49,820 nucleotides of DNA, taken from Bacteroidia bacterium. GTDB taxonomy: Bacteria; Bacteroidota; Bacteroidia; B-17B0; Aurantibacillaceae. The notes beneath the pieces are model-generated. The model searched no databases, was not told where the DNA came from, and saw only the letters and a list, made by a program, of their open reading frames with translations. This document shows positions 22,784 through 30,946 of the stretch, in pieces. Numbering within the stretch: position 1 is the stretch's first letter; the number at the start of each line of letters is the position of its first letter. Made by a program: the position numbers and the translations under genes. The stretch covers positions 1 to 49,820 of the forward strand of contig JAEUTP010000025.1 of NCBI GenBank assembly GCA_016787705.1, given 5' to 3'.

Positions 22784-25780
22784 ATGCCATCTCTGCGAAT
22801 AAGATCTTACTTCCTTTTCTTACTGATGAGTTGTTTGGCGCTTAACACTTTGCAGAGCCAGCATTATAATTTTATTAATTATTCTACCGAATCGGGCCTT
22901 GCACAATCACAAATCCGTTCTATTTCACAGGATAAAAACGGGTATTTATGGCTGGGTACATTGGCAGGATTATCAAAATATGATGGTAAAAAATTTGTGA
23001 ATTATTCGATACAAAACGGATTAATAAACAACCAGGTATTTTCATTGGCTACAGATAGATCAATAGGTTTATGGATAGGTACCCAGGGCGGTATAAATTA
23101 TTTTGACGGGCAAAAATTCAAATCCTATCTTTTTAAGGATGATATGGCCGAAAACATAGTAAATGCTATTGCGCAGGATGCCGGCGGTAATTTATGGTTG
23201 GCAACTGATGGAGCCGGTGTGTGCAAATTCAGTAATAATAAATTTACTTATTTTACTGAAGAGAATGGCATTGCAAATAATATTGTGCGGGCTGTTTGTG
23301 CAGATGATAAAGGTTTAATATGGTTTGGTACTAAAAATGGAATTTGCTTTTACGATGGTAAAACATTTAAAACCATCGATACAAATATTGCTCAGCCTCG
23401 TAATGTAAGTCATATTTTTATGGATAAACATAAAAAACTATGGTTTAGCACTTTTGGTGAAGGAGTATATTATTATGATGGTAAAATATTTAAAAATTAT
23501 AATGAGAGTAATGGTTTAATAAATAACTGGATCCGCTCGGCTATAGAAGATTCGGATGGCAATATCTGGTTAGCTTCTAAATTTGGTCTTTCAAGATTTG
23601 ATGGTAAAACATTTATGAGATTTACCGAAGGCGAGGGCTTACCGGTTGATAATACAAATATTGTTTTTGAAGATAAAGAAAGAAATATATGGATAGGATC
23701 TGATGGCAAAGGGCTCTGTAAATTTTTAGGTGAAACATTTACTTATTTAACCACTAAAAACGATTTAAGCAGCAATGTTGTACTATCTGTACTTGAAGAT
23801 AAAGATCGTAATTTATGGTTTTCAACCTTTGGTAAAGGTGTAACAAAAAAAGAAGGCAGCAAAACAATAAAGTATTCAACCGATGAAGGTTTGAACAATA
23901 ATACGATATGGGCAAGTTTAAAAGATAAAAATGATAATTTATGGTTTTGCACATCGGATGGTGTAAGCATGTTTGATGGTAAAAAATTTAAGAATTATGG
24001 TGTTGATGACGGCCTGGGCGCAAAAATCGTGTATTCTATTTGTGAAGATAGTAAAGGAAATTTATGGTTTGGCACCACTAAAGGCGTTTCTGTTTTTGAT
24101 GGAACCGAATTTAAAAATTACATCAGCGGTACCGATAACATTGGGTCTGACGTTAAAAGCATTGTTGAAGATAAAACTAACCGTTTGTGGTTTGCCACAA
24201 AAAATGGTTTATACAAATTGGATAACAACACATTTACAAAATATACAACTGCCGATGGTTTAAGCAATAACAATTTAGTTTCACTTGTGGTTGATAATGA
24301 TAATAATTTATGGATAGGCTCACCAGCAGGGATTAATTATTATGATGGTAAAACATTCTCAAAAATTTTAATGGACGATATTTTTAACTCAAATAATGTT
24401 TGTTTTTTAGCTTTGGATAATAAAGAGTTTTTGTGGACAGGAACCAACAGCGGCGTTTTTGTTTTAGATACGCGTGAATACATTAAGTCAAACAAAACAA
24501 AATTCAGACAATACACTATTTTTGATGGCTTACCTGGCATGGAGTGTAATCAGAATGCTGCTTTCAAAGATCACAGCGGTAATATCTGGATGGGAACAAC
24601 CGAGGGAGTAATTAAATACGATCCAAACATTAAAGATTTTCACTCCAGCAATTTTGAACCAATTACACACATTTCGGGCGTGCGTTTATTTTTAAAAGAT
24701 ACCAACTGGATAAATGTTACCAATGAACTTGATGCCGCAACTCATTTACCAAAAGATCTTAAAGTAAATTATCAAACTACACATTTTACATTTGATTATA
24801 TTGGCATCAAGCTTAGCAATCCTTCTTCGGTACGCTACAAATATATGTTGAATGGTTTTGATGACGGTTGGTCAACTGCAACCGATGCTACATTTGCAAC
24901 TTACTCTAATTTACCCAGCGGCAAATATACATTTAAGGTAATAGCAGGAGATGCCTTAGGAAATTGGAACAAAATACCGGCCACTTTTAGCTTTGAAATA
25001 TTACCACCTTTTTGGACAAAATGGTGGTTTGTGTTATTATGCATTTTTGTTGCTTTGTTTTTATTGTGGGGCATTTACAGAATAAGAATAAATGAAATCA
25101 GAAAAAAACATCAAACACAGCAACTCGAATTCAAATCTAAATTAATGGTACTTGAACATCAAAGTTTAAATTCAAGTATGAACCGCCATTTTATTTTTAA
25201 TGCGCTAAACTCTATTCAATATTACATGGATAAAGAAGATAAATTATCTGCACATAAATACCTTTCTCGTTTTGCAAAATTAATCAGGATGAATTTAGAC
25301 AGCTCTATGAGTAATCTGGTTTCTGCTGCCGAAGAATTAGAAAGACTGGACCTTTATTTACAAATTGAGTTGATGCGTTTTGAAGATAAATTTCAATACA
25401 CAATTGTTGTAGATGATAAAGTAGATATTGAATCCATAGAAATTCCACCTATGTTATTACAACCTTATGTTGAGAATTGTATTCTTCATGGCATTTTACC
25501 CTCAGGAATAAATGGCCGAATTGACATTAAGGTAGAATATAACAGTAAACAACATGTTGTTTTTAGTATACAGGATAATGGCATTGGAATTGAGGAAAGT
25601 AAGCTAAAAAAAGCATCAAATAAAAGTTTACATGTTTCCAGAGGTACTTCTATAACTACACAACGCATACAGCTTTTAGGCGCTATGAACAATATAAACA
25701 TATCAATAAATGGCCCATTTGAAGTTAAAGACGAACTAAATAACGTTTTAGGTACCCGGGTTGAATTAATAATACATTAA
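22784..25780 (+). CDS. Propeller-type sensor histidine kinase (Reg_prop / Y_Y_Y / His_kinase)
   Basis: The 998-residue product has a signal peptide and then about 14 propeller blades of the form 'DxxGNLWxGTxxG' (residues about 30-610), enough for two seven-bladed propellers in the periplasm. A Y_Y_Y domain follows at about 640-735, then one transmembrane helix (about 744-766). The cytoplasmic LytS-type kinase has His802 in NRHFIFNALNSIQ, an N-box LLQPYVENCILHG and a glycine box DNGIGIE. It senses an unknown external or periplasmic signal and should phosphorylate the LytTR regulator upstream. There is no receiver or AraC domain, so it is not a hybrid one-protein system. Confidence 0.9.
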   Translation: MPSLRIRSYFLFLLMSCLALNTLQSQHYNFINYSTESGLAQSQIRSISQDKNGYLWLGTLAGLSKYDGKKFVNYSIQNGLINNQVFSLATDRSIGLWIGTQGGINYFDGQKFKSYLFKDDMAENIVNAIAQDAGGNLWLATDGAGVCKFSNNKFTYFTEENGIANNIVRAVCADDKGLIWFGTKNGICFYDGKTFKTIDTNIAQPRNVSHIFMDKHKKLWFSTFGEGVYYYDGKIFKNYNESNGLINNWIRSAIEDSDGNIWLASKFGLSRFDGKTFMRFTEGEGLPVDNTNIVFEDKERNIWIGSDGKGLCKFLGETFTYLTTKNDLSSNVVLSVLEDKDRNLWFSTFGKGVTKKEGSKTIKYSTDEGLNNNTIWASLKDKNDNLWFCTSDGVSMFDGKKFKNYGVDDGLGAKIVYSICEDSKGNLWFGTTKGVSVFDGTEFKNYISGTDNIGSDVKSIVEDKTNRLWFATKNGLYKLDNNTFTKYTTADGLSNNNLVSLVVDNDNNLWIGSPAGINYYDGKTFSKILMDDIFNSNNVCFLALDNKEFLWTGTNSGVFVLDTREYIKSNKTKFRQYTIFDGLPGMECNQNAAFKDHSGNIWMGTTEGVIKYDPNIKDFHSSNFEPITHISGVRLFLKDTNWINVTNELDAATHLPKDLKVNYQTTHFTFDYIGIKLSNPSSVRYKYMLNGFDDGWSTATDATFATYSNLPSGKYTFKVIAGDALGNWNKIPATFSFEILPPFWTKWWFVLLCIFVALFLLWGIYRIRINEIRKKHQTQQLEFKSKLMVLEHQSLNSSMNRHFIFNALNSIQYYMDKEDKLSAHKYLSRFAKLIRMNLDSSMSNLVSAAEELERLDLYLQIELMRFEDKFQYTIVVDDKVDIESIEIPPMLLQPYVENCILHGILPSGINGRIDIKVEYNSKQHVVFSIQDNGIGIEESKLKKASNKSLHVSRGTSITTQRIQLLGAMNNINISINGPFEVKDELNNVLGTRVELIIH

Positions 25781-25793
25781 ATATGTTAAAATA

Positions 25794-25853
25794 TTTGGCT
25801 GTTAAGGTGCAAATTCGTACTTTTATACTGTTACAAGTCCTAAAAAAGGAGGT
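25794..25853 (+). promoter_or_regulatory. Promoter and strong Shine-Dalgarno site of the small lipoprotein gene
   Basis: TTTG (25794-25797) and TACTTTTA (25818-25825) are 20 bases apart and fit the Bacteroidota promoter type. AAGGAGGT (25846-25853) is a near-perfect Shine-Dalgarno site 5 bases before the ATG, unusual in this phylum and decisive for the start. Confidence 0.6.
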
Positions 25854-25858
25854 TTTAA

Positions 25859-26104
25859 ATGAAAATCTTAAAAATATCACTTATTCTGTTATTACCTGCA
25901 TTGGGTTTTGTTGGATGTAAAAAATCAACAATGGCACCAAATGAGTGTGGTACTAAAGCTTCTACAGAAAATACTCAAGGAAGCAAGCTTAATACAAATG
26001 TTACGTCTGTTGGCGATGACACTTATCAATCAACTGATATTGTTGGTTCGGGAGATGATGATCGTGATGGTGGTGATAAACCGAAAAAAATCGGTTCTAA
26101 ATAA
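25859..26104 (+). CDS. Small acidic lipoprotein, unknown
   Basis: The 81-residue product has a lipoprotein signal (LPALGFVGC, Cys20) followed by a short, disordered, Ser/Thr/Asp-rich chain with a run of acidic residues (GSGDDDRDGGDKPKK). It has its own promoter, an AGGAGG ribosome site and a terminator, so it is a single-gene unit. No family is recognised. Confidence 0.75.
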   Translation: MKILKISLILLLPALGFVGCKKSTMAPNECGTKASTENTQGSKLNTNVTSVGDDTYQSTDIVGSGDDDRDGGDKPKKIGSK

Positions 26105-26108
26105 TTCA

Positions 26109-26134
26109 AAAGCCCTTTTTAAAGGGCTTTTTTT
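26109..26134. terminator. Terminator shared by convergent genes
   Basis: The stem AAAGCCCTTT/AAAGGGCTTT (26109-26118 with 26121-26130) with a two-base loop and T-run ends the small lipoprotein gene. It lies between it and the convergent gene at 26193, and may work in both directions. Confidence 0.85.
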
Positions 26135-26192
26135 ATGCTCCTTTTTTTTCCGCTAACGCAGTAAACTAAATGTTGTTTATATTTTAAAGTGG

Positions 26193-26447
26193 TTATAATT
26201 TACTCATCAATTCTCCTAAATTAAGCTCTTTAATATAAGTATACAAAACATCATTATCATCCTGAATATTTATATCAAATAATTCATTATTGAATTTATC
26301 GATGAATATTTCTACGTAAAAACTATCCAGTAAAAATAAAGTAATATAATAATCTTCTGTCTCTGCGGTTGTTATTAACTCACCATAATTCCACGTCAAT
26401 TCTGTTTTTGTTTCTTTAGCCAAATCCGCAAAATAACTTCTTCTCAT
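26193..26447 (-). CDS. Small hypothetical protein
   Basis: The 84-residue acidic product has no signal peptide or membrane segment. It contains aromatic and acidic stretches (TWNYGELITTAETEDYYITL, LDSFYVEIFID) and looks like a small alpha/beta protein. Reading is away from any neighbour, with the shared terminator downstream. I do not recognise the family; the ORF is credible because of its amino-acid balance and isolation. Confidence 0.6.
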   Translation of the reverse strand: MRRSYFADLAKETKTELTWNYGELITTAETEDYYITLFLLDSFYVEIFIDKFNNELFDINIQDDNDVLYTYIKELNLGELMSKL

Positions 26448-26894
26448 GACTTCTGTTTTTTAATTTCTTCTAACTAATAGTTATCAATTTAAGTGCCACG
26501 TTTTGATCTTTTTTTTAACTAAAATTTACTTTTGAATTTTAAAAAACAGCAACCTTTTTTGAACCGCAGTGGTGATGTGTAATTGTATTAATTTATAACA
26601 TAACAACTAAAAAAATAAGTATAAATAGCATTAATAAAGATCAGACATCTTTTAGAATTTTAACATTTCGCAATTCAACCAGGTTTGGTTTATTTTACAT
26701 ACCCTCCAAAGGGTATTTTACCTACAAAATTTAATTATTTACCTCAAAAATTGGTATCTAAACGAATTCAGTGTTATATTCACTTCATTATTCTTATTAG
26801 GGTTAGTTGTGATCTCCCAAAATCAAAGAATATTTTTTTTCATGAAAGGAGCAAAAGGAGGTATGGGTGCCTCCTTTTGTGTTTTATTGAATCA
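26448..26894. other. Intergenic stretch with a 10-bp hairpin
   Basis: I see no convincing gene in these 447 bases. The only clear structure is the perfect hairpin CAAAAGGAGG/CCTCCTTTTG (26852-26861 with 26870-26879) just past the 3' end of the minus-strand gene at 26895. It probably acts as a terminator or message end. The short plus-strand reading frame around 26685 has no plausible protein character. Confidence 0.5.
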
Positions 26895-29177
26895 TTAATT
26901 CAATAGTGTAACATGGCCGGTTAAGAATTTAACAATGCCTCTTTCTTTTCCATAAATAAACTTATAAGAGATCTTATAAACGTAGGTATCTGACTTGCAA
27001 TTTTGTCCTTTATAGGTACCATCCCAACCTTGTACAGGATCATTTGTTTCATGAATTTTTTCTCCCCAACGGTTAAATATCATCATGTTAAACTCGTTAA
27101 AATTAATTCCTTTAACTGTAAACACATCATTTAAACCGTCTGCATTTAATGGTGTAAACGTATTGGGAATAAAAATTACAGGAATATCTTTTATTTCCAC
27201 CTGTTTTGTAATAGAGTCAACACAGCCATGCGCATTCGAAACAACAAGACTTACATTAAAATACCCAACATCATAAAATAAGTGTGAAACATTGTTTTGC
27301 AGTGCAGTTATTCCGTCTCCAAAATTCCAAAACGAGTTGGAGTAATTTCCAACAGATGAATTTTGAAATTCAATATTGGGGTTCGAAATATCGGCATCAC
27401 TTGCAGGCGAATAAATAAAATCTGCCTTTGGTCTTTCGTAAACAGTAATAAAATTGTTTTTCTTTGAAGAGTTTACGCAACCGCTGTCTGAAGTGGCAAT
27501 AAGAGAAATACTGTAAGTGCCGGGGGTATTAAAAATAACAGTTGGCGTTTGAAGATTAGAATAACTTCCCTGGAAAAACTCCCACTGATAGAAACTAATA
27601 GCAGGATTGTTGTTTGAAAGGTTTGAAAAATTAACCATCAATGGTTGACAACCTTCTGTTACCGAAGCATCAAAATTTACAACCGGTAATTGATTTACGT
27701 TTATAAACGTTGTATCACTTGTAACGCAATTATTTTTATCGGTTAATGTTGAAATATACTGACTGCTGGCTGTTGGCGTTAATACAATAGCTGAAGAACT
27801 GTTTGATAAGTTTGTGCTGGTTAACCCAGTGCTCCAGGCAAGTGTATAAGGCTGCGTTCCGCCATTATAATTGGCGTTTATTTGTATGGGCTGGTTTCTG
27901 CAAACAGAATGATCGTTCGCGGTTAAGCTTTGAGTTAAAAGCGTTGGTTCCAAAACATTAATATTATTTAGGGTATCCGAACAACCCATCCCATCTGTAG
28001 CAATTATGGTGTAGCTTCCTGCTATCAGGTTTGTTTTAATTGTATCTGTAGATATTACCGAGTTCCAGTTGTAAGAATTCGCATCATATCCGGGTGTGGA
28101 GGAGAACTGGATAATACCATTATTTTGCCCGAAACATTTAACACTGTCAATATTTAGCAACGTAATACTTAGTTGTTTGTATTCACCAAGTGTAAACACA
28201 CCATAATTTGTATTGGTAATAACAGATTGTTGATTTAAAACCGAATTATTACTGCTGTTTAATTTTGTCCAGCCTGTGGCTGAATAATACCATAAATTTA
28301 ATAAAGATTCTGTTATTGAATTTGTGCTGGATGCGGTTAAATTCCATTCATCATCTGCATAAGAATATTTTTTACTAACGGTTGGCAGTGTGCTGTAATT
28401 ATTAGCATTTATTACCCAAAATCTGTCCAGCATTTTAGTGGCATGCTCTGTATTACAGTTATTATTTAGGTCGTTAACACCCGTTGGTAAAGGTCGGTTA
28501 TTAACACTCACGCTTGTTGTTGTAGGATAGGTGGAAGCGCTTATACTGCCAATGCCGCTTTGTATACCGGGGGTAGAAATATTATAAAAGAATGGAATAT
28601 AAGTTGACGCATTTGTTCCGAAGGGGAACTCATAGTTACCAGTGTTGTTTGCAAGATTCCATTGTATAATACCATAACCCGGCACATCAGGTGTTTCACT
28701 TAAAATATAGCCGGTAGTTCTAATTACGGCAGATGGTAAACCGTTAGTCACAAATAAAGTTTTACTATTAAGATCCAGTACACGCGCCGTTAAATCTAAA
28801 ACACCGCTTGTACCGCCAACAAACGTATTAATATTTAAACGTTTTACATTTGTTCCTAACAAAGTTAAATTATTAAAGGTGGTAGATGTTGTACCAGTAA
28901 TAAGCTGCAATGCACCATTTAATTGTACTGTGCCAAGGCTTGACGTAAGTGCTGAATTTACTGAGTTATTTGTCCAGTCTCCCGAAAGAGCAATGGTTCC
29001 GGAATTATTAATAAAACCAATATTTGATAAATTATCTGTATTCACAACCTCGCCCTGAACAAATATTAGTGCGCCGTTTTGCGCGGTGATGACAGCGCCG
29101 TTATTAAAAAATTCGTTTTGTGACGAAAGATCAAATGACAGCAGGCAGATGAATAGTATTTTAAAAAAAGATCTCAT
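26895..29177 (-). CDS. Secreted PKD-domain protein with CHU_C (type IX, type B) sorting domain
   Basis: The 760-residue product has a signal peptide (MRSFFKILFICLLSFDLSSQ) and an N-terminal region of repeated beta turns with GSGTVQL-like segments. About residues 490-660 contain two PKD-type domains (FWNFGDG present). The C-terminus contains IPNTFTPLNADGLNDVF, FNRWGEKIHE and GWDGTYKG, the hallmark of gliding-motility-associated/type B sorting domains. It is therefore exported by the type IX system to the surface or medium. It follows the collar-domain gene by 24 bases, in the same operon. Confidence 0.9.
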   Translation of the reverse strand: MRSFFKILFICLLSFDLSSQNEFFNNGAVITAQNGALIFVQGEVVNTDNLSNIGFINNSGTIALSGDWTNNSVNSALTSSLGTVQLNGALQLITGTTSTTFNNLTLLGTNVKRLNINTFVGGTSGVLDLTARVLDLNSKTLFVTNGLPSAVIRTTGYILSETPDVPGYGIIQWNLANNTGNYEFPFGTNASTYIPFFYNISTPGIQSGIGSISASTYPTTTSVSVNNRPLPTGVNDLNNNCNTEHATKMLDRFWVINANNYSTLPTVSKKYSYADDEWNLTASSTNSITESLLNLWYYSATGWTKLNSSNNSVLNQQSVITNTNYGVFTLGEYKQLSITLLNIDSVKCFGQNNGIIQFSSTPGYDANSYNWNSVISTDTIKTNLIAGSYTIIATDGMGCSDTLNNINVLEPTLLTQSLTANDHSVCRNQPIQINANYNGGTQPYTLAWSTGLTSTNLSNSSSAIVLTPTASSQYISTLTDKNNCVTSDTTFINVNQLPVVNFDASVTEGCQPLMVNFSNLSNNNPAISFYQWEFFQGSYSNLQTPTVIFNTPGTYSISLIATSDSGCVNSSKKNNFITVYERPKADFIYSPASDADISNPNIEFQNSSVGNYSNSFWNFGDGITALQNNVSHLFYDVGYFNVSLVVSNAHGCVDSITKQVEIKDIPVIFIPNTFTPLNADGLNDVFTVKGINFNEFNMMIFNRWGEKIHETNDPVQGWDGTYKGQNCKSDTYVYKISYKFIYGKERGIVKFLTGHVTLLN

Positions 29178-29201
29178 TTATATATAGTTAATATATATAG
29201 T

Positions 29202-30689
29202 TTAATATTTGATACATGCCATTAAAGCCACGTTTCTTGGACGCGATGCACTGATCATGCCTTGAGCTTGCGCACCCGAATACACTACCCAATTTCCAAC
29301 AGGCGATGCAGCATTACCCCTACCCCAATAAGCATTAGGGATTGAACCTACTGTTGCTGTTGGCCAAACATCCGAAAGCGTTGCCGCCGCATTATCCATA
29401 GAAAAATCAGTATCCTGAGCAGCTGCACCAGGCGTATCGTCATGAACAAGCGGCGACGGGCTTTGCCATGTACCCATTGCGCGACTAGGATCTGTTCCTT
29501 TACCGTTATCATAACTTCTTATAAACTCACCTCTTAGGTCGGGCAAATTAAAAGTAGTTGTACCATTGCCCGGCCCATAAGTAACCCCAATAGCAGCAAA
29601 TAACTCTGCATAAGTAGTTCTGTTTACAGCAGCGCCATTGCATTCTAAATAACCGTTAGGCACGGTAGTATTTGCAAAATATTGCACTGTACCTGCAGGG
29701 TTATTGGCACAATCCCATTTTGTACCATCCCAGTAATAAAAACCTTTAAGATCAGTGTCATATACCTGAACGCCAGCTACCGGCCCTACTATTGCTTTTC
29801 TTTGTACGCTTGTCATACGTGGCATTGCAAAACCATTAGCAGTACTCACCACATCCAAATATGCCTGTGGAGCATTTGTACCTACCCCAACAAACCCTCC
29901 ATACGGGTTAATAGCCAAAACACCTGTAGTGGCAACATTTTCTAAGGCCGCAGGTGCGCTGCCGGCTGGTGTGTAAAATTGTATAACACCATTCGAATTT
30001 GCATCAAACGTAATGTGAGAGTTGGAATTATTATCATATATCCTTAGACTATTATCTGTATAAGGTCTTAAATTATCTGCAAAAATAAGTGTAGCAGAAC
30101 GCCCAACATTAAAATTACCTGCTGCAAAAACATTATCCGCAATATAGGCGTCGCCATTTAAAACATCAAATTTACCGCGGGGTACACTGGTATTGATTCC
30201 CACGTTACCATTTGCTAAAACACGCGCTTTCTCAGTATTATTAGTGCGAAATACCAGGTCAACATTATCTGTTGTTCCTAAAAAATTAGTGGTTGGAACT
30301 GTACCGGCATTTCCTAATAAATTCCAAAACGTTCCATTGGTTGGTGTCCAACTGGTACCATTAAATTGTAAAATTTGTCCGTTAGTTGGCGTAACAGCAG
30401 CTACTGGCGTGGTTTGCAATCCAACAACCGTTAGTGCCGGATACGTTCCGCTAACATCATTTGAACCGGGAGGTAAAGGCGTTACAGCCACTAAACTATC
30501 GTAAATACGCCCATTTGGTGCAGAGAATAAATGTCTTACAGTTGGTCCCGTATAAATTAAGGTATCAGAGCGTATAGCGCCACTAACATGCAGTTTTGAT
30601 TGTGGGTTGTTATTACCAATACCAACGTTTTGCGCGAAATAATTTAGAGTAACTAAATTCAGGGCAATAAAAAATAAAATTCTATTCAT
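29202..30689 (-). CDS. Secreted tail-collar-domain protein
   Basis: The 495-residue product has a signal peptide (MNRILFFIALNLVTLNYFAQ) and NVGIGNNNPQSKLHVSGAI, the opening of many Bacteroidota secreted fibre-like proteins. The C-terminal third holds a phage tail-collar domain: YLECNGAAVNRTTYAELFAA, IGVTYGPGNGTTTFNLPDLR and GEFIRSYDNG. No type IX sorting domain is visible. It is the first gene of a two-gene unit with the CHU_C protein. It is probably a surface fibre or adhesin made by the host, not a phage tail part. Confidence 0.85.
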   Translation of the reverse strand: MNRILFFIALNLVTLNYFAQNVGIGNNNPQSKLHVSGAIRSDTLIYTGPTVRHLFSAPNGRIYDSLVAVTPLPPGSNDVSGTYPALTVVGLQTTPVAAVTPTNGQILQFNGTSWTPTNGTFWNLLGNAGTVPTTNFLGTTDNVDLVFRTNNTEKARVLANGNVGINTSVPRGKFDVLNGDAYIADNVFAAGNFNVGRSATLIFADNLRPYTDNSLRIYDNNSNSHITFDANSNGVIQFYTPAGSAPAALENVATTGVLAINPYGGFVGVGTNAPQAYLDVVSTANGFAMPRMTSVQRKAIVGPVAGVQVYDTDLKGFYYWDGTKWDCANNPAGTVQYFANTTVPNGYLECNGAAVNRTTYAELFAAIGVTYGPGNGTTTFNLPDLRGEFIRSYDNGKGTDPSRAMGTWQSPSPLVHDDTPGAAAQDTDFSMDNAAATLSDVWPTATVGSIPNAYWGRGNAASPVGNWVVYSGAQAQGMISASRPRNVALMACIKY

Positions 30690-30946
30690 ATTAAGATAGC
30701 TTAATTTTTAGATTGCTAAAGATAGTCTAAAATAAATACACGTAGATTATTAAATATTTAATTATGCCATCCCCACACGTCACTAAATCAATTTAAAATC
30801 AAATTATTTTTTAACAGGTCGTAAACAAACAAATACTCTTAAAATTTATGGATTAAATATCATTCCTGCATCCTAATAAACAAATGCTAATAAGTTATTT
30901 TGCTCAAAAAGCCATTTTTTTATATTTTTAAAATCCACATTTAAAA

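Noticed and set aside
26685..26906. Plus-strand frame of 73 codons
   Set aside because: It runs through the terminator-like hairpin and overlaps the end of the convergent gene; there is no coding character.
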